Positions 26,400 through 38,021 of a stretch of DNA of 64,000 nt are shown one piece after another. Each line of letters begins with the position of its first letter. Position 1 is the first letter of the stretch. Made by a program: the position numbers and the translations under genes. Origin of the DNA: Diphasiastrum complanatum (taxonomy: Eukaryota; Streptophyta; Lycopodiopsida; Lycopodiales; Lycopodiaceae); NCBI GenBank assembly GCA_029204225.1, contig CM055100.1:14734719-14798718 (forward strand), read 5' to 3'. The notes below the pieces were generated by a model. The model was not told where the DNA came from, did no database searches, and saw only the letters and a list, made by a program, of their open reading frames with translations.

Positions 26400-26570
26400 A
26401 ACTGGTCTCGTAGCTCCTTAATTTGTGAGAAATAGGACCCTATCCCCTCGTTTTTCTCCATGCGAACACCTATTAGTTTGGTCCTCAAAAACATCATTCG
26501 AGAGGGAATGGTCGTTTGAAATTGTATTCTGATTGCCTCCCAAGTGCCTCTTTCTATCACAGATTCACTA
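26397..26570 (-). pseudogene. Ty1/copia gag fragment
   Basis: The minus strand encodes LIGVRMEKNEGIGSYFSQIK followed by ELRDQLT, closely related to the gag at 206-493. It ends exactly where the TA array begins. A short truncated remnant. Confidence 0.8.
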
Positions 26571-26759
26571 ATGTGGGTGTTACATACCTATGTAACTAGC
26601 AGTACTTTAGTAACCCCTATGTGCCCATTTAGTATCCGAGGGCCTTAATGGTGAGTCACCCTTAGATCTCTATCTTTTTAGGTTTTTGGACTTCAATAGA
26701 GTGTGTTTCAATCTTAGGAAGTGGCAAGATTCACTAGATTGTTGGTAGATCATAGGTTG

Positions 26760-28680
26760 ATCAAGATTTTTTCATTTTGAGTCAATTGCTAAGTATAGGT
26801 CTTAAAGTGGAGTTTGATGGAAATGCTTGTATGATAAAAAGGAAAGATGTCTTGATTACAAAAGGTAAAAGGCAAGGAAAGTTATTCAAACTAGATGCTT
26901 GTATTATAATAGCTAACCAAGTTTGATGTGTGGCAAGTGAGCAAATATCCATGCAAGAGGTTTGGCATAAAAGGATGGGGCATCTCAACTTCAAACATTG
27001 GAGGTAATGGCTAGAAAGCAAGTTGTGATTGGCCTTCCAAGTTCCTTAACTAGAATCAATCATGTTTGTGAGTCTTGTGCTTTGTCAAAGTCACATAGAC
27101 TACCTTATACTAGATCTACAAAGCCTTTTCAAGTTGTACATTCGGATATTCATGGAATTTCTACAATCAACAATAGTGGAGCTAAGATGTATGTAACTTT
27201 CATTGATGATTTTAGTAAATATTGTTGGGTATATCTATTAAAGAGGAAAGATGAAGTGTATGATGGCTTTGTGAAGTTCAAGAATGCAAGGGAGAACCAA
27301 TTTTCCACAAGGATCAAGTGCTTGAGATATCTCAACCAAGTTCAAAGCCTTATGTGATGAGCATGGGATCAAGAGGGAGGAGTACACAACTCCAAGGACA
27401 CCTCAACAAAATGGAGTGGCCGAGAGGAAGAATAGGATATTATGTGAAGGTGTCAAAGCTCTGAGATTAAGTGCCAATCTTCCTAAACCATTTTGGGATC
27501 AAGCCTTGTTGTGGCCGAGTGCTATATTGGATGGAAGGACACCTTTTGAGATGCTATTCAAGAGGAGGCTGAGTGTCAACTTCTTAAAACTTTGGATGCA
27601 CATGCTATGTCAACATAACTCTTGATGATAGGACCAAGGAGGATCCATCTTCAAGGAAAGGTATATTTGTTGGATATAGTGAGGTGAGTAGCGCCTACAA
27701 GGTTTACATTCCTACTAATAAGGTGATTATTGGTAGAGATGTCATTTTTTATGAGGGAAACATTCCAAAAGTGTCTTAAAGTTATGATGATGTGGATGGA
27801 TCTAACAATTCTGCTAATCTATGTGGATGATATCATGTTGAGTGGTGGAAACAATCAAGATGTTGATGATATCAAGAGTGCTCTCAAGAAGGAGTTTGAG
27901 GTTTAGGGTTTAGGGTCATTTGCATTACAGTTTAGGAATAGAAGTAATTAGATTTTTACTCTCATTTGTCAAGAGAAATATGCTAATTCTATTCTATAGA
28001 GATTTCATATGGTAGATGCAAAGTCTTTTGATACACTTATGGAGTCAAATGTAAAGCTAACTATAAGAGGTAATGAAAGATCCGTCAAGGACATTACTCT
28101 CTATAGGAAGCTACTTGGTTCACTTATATATCTAACCATCACAAGACCAAATATAAGTTATTGTGTTGGTAGATTAAGCCAATCTATGCAAGATCCTAGT
28201 GAGGAGCATTGGAAGCTAGGAAAAACAGTTTTGAGATACATCATAGGAACTCGAGAGTTTGGCGTATTGTATGAGGGGTCATCACCTAACTTGTTTGGAT
28301 TTTTAGATTCAGACTTTGTTGGAGATCAAATGGATAGGAAATCCATAAGTGTACATTGTATTTTCATAGGTGATGGAGCTATATCATGGATGTCGAAGAA
28401 ACAAGCCACTATCTCATTATCATCTAGTTAGGCCGACTACAAAGCGTTTACTCATTGCACAAACGAGATGGTATGGATCAAGAGGATGATCAAGGATCTT
28501 CACTTGCTGGATTTTTCAGAGAGCCCAATCATCTTTTGGACAACCTATCAGCCCAAAAGTTGGCAAGCAATCCTATATTTTATGCTAGGAGTAAGCATAT
28601 TGAGGTGGCATATCACTTTGAGAGGGAGCAAGTCATGGCAAAGGAGGTGGAGCTTCATATTGTACCTTGAAAGGAATGTG
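26760..28680 (+). pseudogene. Ty1/copia element remnant: integrase, deleted RT, RNase H
   Basis: In order: pre-integrase (KGKRQGKLFKLDA, then EVWHKRMGHLNFKH), the C-x2-C motif (VCESCALSKSHRLPYTRSTK), integrase core (VVHSDIHGI; KMYVTFIDDFSKYCWVYLLK; then PRTPQQNGVAERKNR), and SRDVIF-like text at ~27740. Most of RT is deleted: the frame jumps near 27790 straight to LIYVDDIMLSGG. RNase H follows (28009-28670) with TLYRKLLGSLIYLTITRPNI and GAISWMSKKQATISLSSS. Frameshifts and stops occur throughout. Confidence 0.9.
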
Positions 28681-28693
28681 TAGCTAATATATT

Positions 28694-29137
28694 TGTTGAC
28701 GTTTTGGATGTTGATGTCAGCTGATGAAACAAAAATCCTTATTAACATGATCGTGGATTACTTAGAGAATGGAGTTTACGAGCTGTTCTTTTGTGTTGAA
28801 TCAAATTATCAAAGCATGAGCCTTAGACTGTCGTAGAGAGAGATTGCAAGAAACGATTAGGCATTTGTGACAGCCATGCAATCTTCCTAATATTGATAAT
28901 CTGATATGAAGAGAATGTAGAGTTAATTTAGGCGTCAGAGACAACCATACATTTCTCTTATAATAATGTTTGTGTAAGAGGAGTGAGAGTTATTATCATT
29001 CAACAAGAATGCGAGTGGTGTAGAACAATAGCGAATCTGTATAATAATGTTGTAAACACAACGATCAGATCACAATACAATTGCGCTGATAAGCGCGTGA
29101 TCCTACTTACAGATTCAAAACAATTGTTAAAGGTCTG

Positions 29138-29229
<92 letters not shown>

Positions 29230-29795
29230 AGGAGTCCACTACTAAAAGACCCAGGTCATTTTAGCTCTGTCATCTATTGTTGTATCTGCGCTTCTTTTCA
29301 ATCGTTCATTTTACATATATATAGTAACAGCAACACGCTTTTCTATCTGTGTATAACATAGATGAATGATTGAATGCACTTTATCGTTGTTTGATCGTGC
29401 TTGTTTATTCACTCTGATCAAAACACGGATGTCTACGACTCCTTCATTTCTTATCAGACGATGGTTGTCTTTGACGCTTGAGAAACTCGCGATATCATAC
29501 CGCTCTTCCATTTATTTCAAAACTAAGCTTCATATTAAATCTGATTTCCAGTAATACCACACACACAAACCATTTCTAATCTCTTCGGTGGACTGTACTC
29601 TCATTTTTGTGAGAATGAACTAATTTTAAGATCATGTTGGGCAACTAGAACGCTTAAAGCTGTGATTATACTTAGCATAAGCTTTCTATTAGACTGTTTT
29701 TGCATCTAGCAGCTGATTGTAACGGGAGAGTTGTTCCGCAATATTCTTGCTCTCTTCTCCATTCACGTTATTCTATCTCCCTTGCCCCATTAGAT
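28694..29795 (+). mobile_element. Probable copia LTR containing a CT array
   Basis: Lies between the RNase H end of one copia remnant and the PBS of the next (29796). It contains a CT microsatellite (29140-29228) and a TATATATA at 29315-29322 that could be the LTR promoter. The left edge is not sure; it starts near TGTTGACG at 28694. Confidence 0.45.
29140..29228. repeat. (CT)n microsatellite, ~89 bp
   Basis: Pure CT repeat inside a presumed LTR. Confidence 0.98.
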
Positions 29796-29807
29796 TGGTA
29801 TCAGAAC
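29796..29807 (+). other. Primer-binding site (variant)
   Basis: TGGTATCAGAAC, one base from the copia consensus, 54 bases before the gag ATG at 29861. Confidence 0.7.
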
Positions 29808-29860
29808 GTAGCTCATATAAACTAAGAGATTAAGTTTGTTCTATTTGTATTACTGTTAAC

Positions 29861-31389
29861 ATGTCTCATATTGGTAGCTCTTCGTCTTCATCATTTAACG
29901 AAGCTAGAGTCATTGACAAGTTCAATGGATCTAACTTCTATATCTGGAAGTTAAAACTCTGGATGATGTTGATAGATAGAGATCTTTGGAATGTAGTAGA
30001 AGGTTATGACCTGAAACCAAAAGATGGTGATCAAGCAAAGGCATGGAAGATCAAATTTCAGAAGGCCTTAGCATGTATCACACTCAATCTGGCTCTCTTT
30101 ACCTTTTTTTATGAACCTTCAAGTGTAAAAGAAGCATTAGATTCTAAAGATTGGGTCTTTAGAATCAAATACAACCAAGACGGTTCGATCAATAAGTTCA
30201 AGGCTCGGTTATGTGCTATAGGTTATTCTCAAATCAAAGGTTTGGATTATCAAGAGTTCTTTGCACCCATGGCAAAAATGACAACAATAAGAATCTTGAT
30301 TGCTTTGTCTTCACATTTTAATTGGATGCTTTTTCAAATGGATGTCTTGAATGGTTATCTTGAAGAATAAGTCTTGATGTCGCAACCCGAGGGCTTCATC
30401 AAGCATGGAGAAGAAGACAAGGTTTGCTTGCTAACAAAAAGTTTGTATGGCAACCTAGATCTTGGCATTCTCGTCTCAATACTCTTCTTTTGTCACTTGG
30501 ATTAATCTTAAGCTATTATGATCCTTCATTTTACTTTCAGTTTCATGATGGTGATATTGTAATACTTTTACTTTATGTGAATGGCATAGTATTTTGTGAA
30601 GACAATCTCAATCTCATGGATGAAGCTAAGATGACATTGTGCAGGGAGTTTAAAATGCAAAATCTTTGGCATTGAAGTAGATATAACTTTTAATTATAGT
30701 TTCATAAATCAATCCAAGTATGAGACTTCAATTCTTAAAAATTTCATTATGGATACGTGCAAGAAAGTAGAAACTCCATTAGAGCATCATGTAAGAGATC
30801 CAATAAGAGGCGATGAAAGATCCTTCAAGGACATCTCACTCATAGGCCTCTTGATTTGGCTCACTATCACTAGACCATACATGAGCTATAGTGTCAATAT
30901 ATTGCAATCTCCTTTAGTTCATCATTGGAAGCTAGCCAAAAGAGTGCCTAGATACATTCCTAGCACACTAGATTTTGGCATCTTGTATAGAGGAGATCAC
31001 ATTAGTTTGATTGTTGTTTAAGATTCTATATTTTGCATGAGACAAGATGGATATGAGATCCAAAAGTGCACATGTTTTATTTCTTGGAGAAGTCATTTCA
31101 TGGCTCACGAAGAAGCAAGACACTATCTCACTATCTTGCATTGAGGTTGAGTATAAAGTTTTAACATCTACATCAAAGGAGGTTCTTGGTGGAGCTTAAG
31201 ATGGTCAGATATGAATATTTTTCCCTCATTATCTGTGACAATATATCAGCTCAAAGCCTTGTATCAAATCCTATCTTTCATGCTAGGAGCGAAGTTATCG
31301 AGATTGCTCACCATTTTGTGAGAGAAAAAATCAAGCCAAGGAAAATAAGTTGGATCGTGTGGCTGATATTATTCCTATACCCTTTCTAA
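29861..31389 (+). pseudogene. Copia internal-deletion derivative: gag fused in frame to RT, then RNase H
   Basis: The first 169-codon frame starts as gag (VIDKFNGSNFYIWKLKLWMM, then DRDLWNVVEGYD) and at ~30145 turns directly, without a stop, into RT (KDWVFRIKYNQDGSINKFKA, GYSQIKGLDYQEFFAPMAKM, FQMDVLNGYLEE). Zinc knuckle, protease and integrase are absent. RT fragments continue (30424-30675, with LLYVNG where YVDD is expected), then the RT-RNase H connection (30749-31021) and the RNase H tail (31186-31389). The join looks like a clean deletion. Not functional: the YVDD aspartates are lost. Confidence 0.88.
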
Positions 31390-31522
31390 AATCTTCATTC
31401 ATCAATCTTAGGTCAACTCTTGGAATAATTAGCAAATCTGTGTTCAAAAACTAGTTAGTTTTTTAGGAGTGTAAAAACTGTCAAAATCTAACTAGTTTGG
31501 TTCATGCAACAGGGCATCCTTT

Positions 31523-32266
31523 TGTTGGAATTCGATGCTTAGCCTCAAATCCATTTATTAATGAGCATCCTGAAAACTTTTCAAAACCCAGAAAACATAA
31601 GGCTCCAGTTTTTCCAAAAGATCAAAAAATCCAGTATTGGATTTTTCTGACCCAATGTCAAGCCTAACAAACAAAGATTTTTCGACCGTGTCGGGTCGAA
31701 TCGGGTCTGTTTTTTCCGACCTTGACTATATTTTCGATGCAGTGTAAAATCGATCATTTGTATATTTTTCGATACTTTGTAAAATTTGATATTGTCGGTG
31801 ACCCAATGACTTTGCGTTGATAATCCCGTCTTTATTGTACTTGCAATTATAGTTCTGAGGCGGTTGTAATAACTGTAGAAAATATCAGTGATAAATTTTT
31901 TAAGTAGTATATCAAGATAAGTATCTTTATCAAAGAACTTCTTCAGTAATTCTGATAATCTTTTGATCTTCTATCTAAAACATCTGATAATTGTTTCTAT
32001 CAATTCATTCAGATAGTTTCATTGCATGTGTTATCACACACAACGATCAGAGTTCTCATTCTGTAGCCAGCTGAAGTTTTCACTTTATGCGATTGTACTC
32101 CTTGTTTGATATTAATCAGAGTACATTTTTGTCTCCACTCAGTTGTTGTTCCATTGCACATTTTTGATTCATTTATCTTTTAATATTATGGTGCTAACTA
32201 TGGCGCTTTTGATCCTATTGCCCACTCGCTCCCAAATTTCGCTCACAAACCCATTAATTTTTGACA
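31523..32266 (+). mobile_element. 5' LTR (744 bp) of an RT-less copia-like element
   Basis: Starts TGTTGGAATTCGATGC and ends ...TTGACA directly before the PBS. Its first ~165 bp (TCAAATCCATTTATTAATGA, then TCTGACCCAATGTCAAGCCT) recur at 35211-35376 as a truncated 3' LTR. It carries a short cluster of TCGACC/GGGTCG words at ~31680-31730. Confidence 0.85.
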
Positions 32267-32278
32267 TGGTATCAGAGT
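32267..32278 (+). other. Primer-binding site
   Basis: TGGTATCAGAGT, directly abutting the 5' LTR; 11 of 12 bases match the usual copia PBS. Confidence 0.85.
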
Positions 32279-32409
32279 GGGCAGTTTAGTAATCTGCACA
32301 TTGTCTACGGATTATCAAGACTTGTCTCTACCAAGTCGTTGTTCTAGCAAGCGCGCAACCAACAGTATTTTGAAATCGTTGTATCTACCAACGATCTCAC
32401 TCAACCAGA

Positions 32410-34480
32410 ATGGATCTACCTACTAGTTTATCTGTCATCAAGAGACTTGATGGAAGTAACTACCATCTATGGAAGTTCAAAATAAAGACCATACTATTAT
32501 CCAAGGCACTATGGAACATCGTTGACGGCATAGAGGTTAAATCAGAGGGTGATTCAACCACTATCACCAAATGGAGATTGAAAGATGGCAAGGCATTTGC
32601 CTACATCATTCTCAATATCGAAGACACTCAAATCATTCACATAAGTGTTGCTCAGACTGCCAAGGGTGAATGGAACATCCTAGCAACCCTACATGGTATC
32701 AGAGATACCACATCCCAATTATACTTCAGGAAGAAATTCTTCAACATAAAGATGTATGAAGCAGAAAGTGTCTCGAGCCATCTCATCACTTTCAAAACCC
32801 TTATGGAGCTGGCTCAGTCATTGAAGATTATGATGTTGTTATGACTCTACTTTCGAGTCTTCTTGAAGCCTATGAAAATTGGGTCCTGGAAATTTTGACC
32901 CAGGAGCACCACCTCACTCTTTCAAGAGTAATTTTGATGCTTCTACAAGAGGAATTCAGAAAATATGCAACCTCTTCAGGCTTAGGGTCGGATCCTCAAC
33001 TTCTATATTTCAAAAATCAGAAGTTTACATCAAACAAATCTACACACTCAGATTATCTTGACAAAAGGAGCAACATGTAGTCTAGGTTGGATTTTCACTC
33101 TGGGTCAAATTTTTCCTCAAGGTTGAATTTTGGACCAAGGTCGAATTTTGAGTGTTCATCATTCCAGCCAAAGCAGAGCCTATTTTGCAAATACTGTAAG
33201 AGAAATGGTTAGGGATTGCAGAACTTTAAAATTCAACAAAGAGAAGAAGAAGCAGTTCCAACAACAAGCAAATTATGCTTCAACTAGTTTTTCGATCCAA
33301 CAACAAAATGAAGATGAAGCAGCCGGAGAAAATCAGGATATCAATTCTTGGTACCTAGACTCGGGAGCAACTCAACATATGATTCACCACAAGGACTGGT
33401 TCAAAGCCTTTCAATCATACACCCACTCTCAAATTGTACAACTTGGTGACAATTCAAAACATACTATTGAGGGTGAATCAACAATCATGGTCGAATTTCA
33501 GAGTGGTGAAGTCAAGTTGCTGACCAATGTTCTCCACATTCCAAATCTGACCAAGAATCTGCTCTCAGGTAGCAAAATTACAGATTTGGGTCGGAAGGTC
33601 AAATTTGACACACAAGGCTGCAGCGTTTTTGACAAATCTCAAAAACTTTTAGCTTTCAGGAGAAGAAGTGACAATCTTTATAAAATTAGCCACTACAATT
33701 CTTCTAATTGTCAAGTTTTCTACACTTCCACTTCTGAATCAACTGATGTGCCTTTGCATTTCAGATTAGGCCATCACAATTGTTAAAGTATCCAACAAAT
33801 GTCCAAACAAAATTTAGTACAAGATCTGCCTTCAACTAGCAAATCTGATACTCCATGCAAAAGCTATATAATCAGCAAGCATGCTAGAAGTCCTACAATT
33901 TTTGATACAATCCATACATCTAGAAATTTGCTAGATCTTGTACACATGGACATTTGTGGCCCTATGCATATTGTTTCCATAGGGGGAGCTGTCTACTTAT
34001 TGACTTTTAATGATGACTTCCCTCGTGGGACTGCAACTTATTTCTTGAAGAAAAAATCGGACACCTTCAAATTCTTCAAGTAGTTCAAAGCAGCAGAAAA
34101 TTCGATCCAGAGAAGAATCAAAGCTCTATGCTCTAATGGAGGGAGAACATTTATCTCCACCAAGTTCAAAGTCTATTGCAAGGCCAATAGAATACAACTA
34201 CAACATACAACCAGCTACTCACCTCAGTCCAATGGTGTAGCTCAAAGAAAGAATCAGACAACTCATTGCAAGTGCCAAGAGCATGCTAGCCCATGCCTCT
34301 CCTCCAAAGAAATTTGGGCAGAAGTTGTTACTACAACAGCCTATCTACAAAACCAATCTATTACAACGGTCCTGAATGACAAGACACCTTATAAGGTGTG
34401 GATAGGATCGGAGCCATCACTCACAAATATTAGAGTGTTTGGATGCAAAGCTTCCAATCAGGTCTTTGTTGATTTACAAC
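32410..34480 (+). pseudogene. Copia-like gag - protease - integrase, without RT
   Basis: Gag from the ATG at 32410 (LDGSNYHLWKFKIKTILLSK; one frameshift near 32842, then LLQEEFRK). Protease at ~33346-33380: WYLDSGATQHMIHH, with the catalytic DSGA. Pre-integrase: LHFRLGHHNC, with a stop after it. Integrase: LDLVHMDICGPMH, then Asn-Gly-Gly where the second catalytic Asp is usual (CSNGGRTF), then TSYSPQSNGVAQRKNQ, in which Gln replaces the usual catalytic Glu of VAERKN. It ends at the post-integrase VFGCKAS. The RT-RNase H region that should follow is missing. Confidence 0.88.
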
Positions 34481-35201
34481 AAAATCTGATCCAAGGATCG
34501 AACAATCAAAATCTGACCCCATGGTCGATCAGTCAAAATCCGATTCAAGGGTTACTCTCCAAATTAGAAGGCACACAAGCTCTACAATCTGGACAATCTG
34601 CAAACATTCACGAGCAAAAATGTCATTTTTCTGGAAGACCAATTTTTTTACCACAAAGAAAAAGTTACAGCAAGTTCTGACCCAATGGTCGAGACCAGGC
34701 AAAATCTGACCCAAGGGTTGAAAATCAGAAAATCGATATTGACTCAGAAAATAAGCTAGAATCTCAACAGATCAAATCACATTAGATGGTCAAATTTCAA
34801 CCAAGAAGGACAAATCGACCGAGACAACCTCCATCCCGGTTTATGGATGATCCAGCCTGCTACTTTGTGTAGGAATCAAATACAAATTCTGAGGCAAAGT
34901 CAATTACTGATGCTAACCAGTGCGAAGCAACAATGGACACCAAATCTGCATTGTTAAACGAGAACGATTTCTATACAAACTTGACAGACTCAAATTTTTA
35001 TTTCAATTTTGTATCAGATTTCTTCACCAATTCCACTCTTTATCTAGATAATACTCTACTATTCAGTATCAATATGAATATGATGAATGATCTAAAATGC
35101 AAGTTAGCACTAGAGTTCAAAAGGCCTGAGAAAGTTCTAGCCAACTATTGTCATGGAGTACAGAAATCAACCCAGCAGAACAAATCTTCAAGATCCACAT
35201 T
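34481..35201 (+). other. Spacer replacing RT/RNase H, with a repeated AAAATCTGACC phrase
   Basis: Where RT should be, the DNA holds several copies of a phrase like AAAATCTGACCCAAGGGTCG (near 34480, 34508, 34535, 34700) and then a frame (34933-35223) rich in Asn, Phe and Leu with no RT or RNase H motif. The element can only be non-autonomous in this form. Confidence 0.6.
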
Positions 35202-35210
35202 AAGGGGGAG
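35202..35210 (+). other. Polypurine tract
   Basis: AAGGGGGAG directly before the 3' LTR copy at 35211. This is the expected plus-strand priming site of the element. Confidence 0.75.
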
Positions 35211-35376
35211 TATAAGAATTTGATTCTCAGTCTCAAATCCATTTATTAATGAGCACCCTGAAAACTTTACAAAACCTAGAAAAGAGGCTCAAATTTTTTC
35301 AGAAGATAAAAAAATCTAGTGTCGGATTTTTCTGACCCAATGTCAAGCCTAACAAATAGAGATTTTTTGACCCTGG
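35211..35376 (+). mobile_element. Truncated 3' LTR (first ~165 bp)
   Basis: Matches the start of the LTR at 31523 up to ...GATTTTTTGACC, where the match ends and a gypsy LTR starts (TGTTGGAG at 35379). Confidence 0.8.
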
Positions 35377-35378
35377 AT

Positions 35379-36111
35379 GTTGGAGGGTTTGCGGATCCCA
35401 AGGCAACCCTAACCCTAGTTAATAAGTGAGAGGGATTTGGCACCTTGCGTGTATAAGTCCAACCCGATGATCACATAGTTATTTGATTGATTAGTTATAA
35501 GTCAATAAAAAGACTTTAGGCCTTTTTGTGAGACTTTTAATGTCGTAGGGCCTAAATGTCAAGTTAGTGAATAAAGTTGGGTTTCCCTCCAATTTTGATG
35601 GTTCTCACACTTTTTTAAATTTGAATAAAAAGAGAGACAAGACTGGACCAATAGGATTCAGAGGCCAGGGTCCTCCTCTCTACTATAAGAAGGGACCAAC
35701 TTGAGTTGCTCCTCATGTTCATTTCCTCATTTCAATAAAGCAGATTGGTTCTCTTCAGAAATGGATTGATGAATGTCATTGCTCTTCTTCTTCCCTTCTC
35801 CATCTCTCATGCTTTCTTTGGATTTTGCTAATTATTGGATCTGAATGTTATTGGGATTTAGTGTTATTATAATTTTTACGAGAGAGAAAGAGAGAGAGAG
35901 AGAGAAAGAGTAAGCTATCTTTGTTGTGGATCGTAGTGTTAATGAGTAGGGTTAATGGATGTAGAGTTAGATTTAGATCTTTCATTCATGCTGAAATCTG
36001 AACTAAACTATCGCTCTCATGGGAAAGAACCTACGCGTGACAACTAACTCCATCTCTATGATGCTAGATTGACTAGATCTTGGATTCAGGTTAGGCAAGG
36101 AAAGAAACCCA
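35379..36111 (+). mobile_element. Ty3/gypsy 5' LTR (edges inferred)
   Basis: Begins TGTTGGAG exactly where the copia LTR is cut off and ends near ...AACCCA, just before the PBS. A telo-box-like word (AACCCTAACCCTAG) lies near 35405 and a short GA-rich run near 35885. No second LTR copy is available, so the ends rest on TG...CA and the flanking features. Confidence 0.6.
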
Positions 36112-36117
36112 CTAAAA

Positions 36118-36138
36118 TTTTGGCACCGTTGCCCGGGA
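36118..36138 (+). other. Gypsy primer-binding site (Athila/Tat-like)
   Basis: TTTGGCACCGTTGCCCGGGA resembles the TTGGCGCCGTTGCCGGGG sequence that follows the 5' LTR in Athila/Tat-type gypsy elements. Confidence 0.7.
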
Positions 36139-36251
36139 GCTACACCAATTTTTCAGTTTGCAGCATGATTGTTGGATCAAAAACTATATTTTCTTGTGTC
36201 AAAAACCTTTGCCTGTTTTTCCATAATTGTGTCTATGTCAGATCTTTCACC

Positions 36252-36392
36252 TGAGAGGTCGGCGAAGGTTATTTCCCAAGAAATCATAAAAAAAAAATGT
36301 TCAGAGAGTTTTTTTTGGTCCAAAATAGCACTATTGAACCTTTGCCGAGCCAATCTTCGCCTAGTGAACCTTCGCCAGACCTATTTTAAGTT
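36252..36392 (+). repeat. GCGAAGGTT / AACCTTCGCC motif cluster in the gypsy leader
   Basis: Between PBS and gag: GGCGAAGGTT near 36252, AACCTTTGCCGAG near 36340, ATCTTCGCC near 36351 and GAACCTTCGCCAGACC near 36368. The same words are found at 7918-8262. Likely an element-specific RNA or regulatory signal; the function is unknown. Confidence 0.55.
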
Positions 36393-36632
36393 TCTGATTT
36401 TCCAGATCAAGTCTCTGTCAAAATTTGGATCAAATATGATATATTTTGAGTTGAATTATGAGAGATTTATCATTTTTTGAGAAGTATCAATTGATCGAAT
36501 CTCGAAATTTTTTTTATGATATAGAATCAGATTCTTGAAAAATGGAATAGATCTAGTAGATCTGATCTGAGATAGCTGTGATTAAAAAATCTAGATCCAA
36601 TCTCATTGTCTACTTAATCTAAATTTGTAAAG

Positions 36633-37783
36633 ATGGCTGCCCTTGGAACTGATCTTGGAGGTGCTCCACAGGAAGTCAATCCAATTATTGTTAGAAGAGC
36701 ACCCCGTTTGGATCTACCCAAATATAAGAGATTAACAGATCCAGTTAGATTTCTTTAGATCTATGCTGAATCCTGTGAAGTCTATGGTGAGATTTATCCT
36801 CAAGATAAACTTAAGCTGTTTCCTATGGCCTTAACAAGCACAACACAAGATTGGTACTATAACCAAGACGAAACTGAGCGTACAGATTAGGAGGTTGTTA
36901 AGCGAGCCCTTATCACACGGTTCAAACCGCGAAAGTTTATGGAAGACCCTTTCCTACTTTTAAGTAAAATTAAAATGGGAAAGCGGAAAATGGTTTGAGA
37001 TTACATTGAACGGGTGAAATGTCTTAGATCTGAATGCAAACCCAAGCTGATTAACGAAAATGCCATGATTATGTGGTTTTTGTCAGGTCTACCTAAACGG
37101 ATTAGACGTGAGTTGAAACGCCATAATGAGTATGCACCCTTGCAAAATGCTATGGACGATGCAATTTGGGAGGAGGATGAAGATTCAGATGAGGAGCCAA
37201 ATATCAGTATGTTGTCTTATACAACAGGGCAGACTACTACGACATGCATCAATGAATGCCAATGCTACTACAGAAATGATGCTCAATGAGTTCAAGAAAC
37301 TTGGGAAGAACCAGCAAAAAGAGATGGAAAAGTTGCAGTTGCAATTTGATGAGAACATTGGAAAATTTCCACGGGGAAGCAAACAAGGAACCTGAAAAGC
37401 TTGCAAAGACTTTTCCTACCAAGGAAAATATCTGGTGTTCTATTTGTATAGGAAATCACACAGTGAACGAGTGTCTTCAATTGAAAAAGTGAATGGAACT
37501 CAGTGTTTGCCATCTGTGTAATTCACCTGATCATGAGACTACTTTTTGCAACTTCAACCCTCGGATAATTCAACAACGGTATGCCCATATGGGATATCGA
37601 AAACCACAATATGGAGGTAATCTAATAGTAAAACCGCGACAATCTGCTCTTGGATACCCGGAACGTTTAGCTTTACTTGCCCCACCAAAGCACTCTGCTC
37701 CTCCTGCCAATTTGATGGAACCAGAACCTTACGGAAGTGCTGAGCAATGGAACTTGTACAAGTCCTTTGGAGAAGAGGATTGA
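36633..37783 (+). pseudogene. Ty3/gypsy gag with two zinc knuckles
   Basis: Frame from the ATG at 36633 (MAALGTDLGGAPQEV). The retrotransposon gag domain includes LKLFPMALTSTTQDWYYNQD and LLSKIKMGKRKM. Premature stops lie at 36756 (TAG), 36888 (TAG, before EVVKRALITRFK) and 36996 (TGA, before DYIERVK), with a frameshift near 37287. Two knuckles follow: CSICIGNHTVNEC and CHLCNSPDHETTFC, separated by a TGA at 37490. Nothing of protease or pol follows; a CT array and satellite take its place. Decayed gag of a Tat/Athila-like element, judging also by the PBS. Confidence 0.85.
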
Positions 37784-37851
37784 GGCATTACCTCAAGGAG
37801 GCTATGTTATTTTGTGATTTCTATCTCTCTTTCACATCACACACAAACACA

Positions 37852-37853
<2 letters not shown>

Positions 37854-37934
<81 letters not shown>
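37854..37934. repeat. (CT)n microsatellite, ~81 bp
   Basis: Pure CT repeat after an ACACACAAACACAC run. Confidence 0.98.
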
Positions 37935-37937
<3 letters not shown>

Positions 37938-38021
37938 TTCTCTCGAAAACATGGTATGCTCTTGAAACTGTTATCCATATGTAAGAATGGCTGATCAGTA
38001 CTCTTGCATGTCATGCCATCA

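Noticed and set aside
35400-35420. Telomere-type CCCTAA repeats
   Set aside because: Only two partial units (AACCCTAACCCTAG); at best a telo-box-like promoter word in an LTR.
36633-37492. Stop-codon readthrough or recoding in the gypsy gag
   Set aside because: Several stops plus a frameshift are better explained by decay than by programmed recoding.
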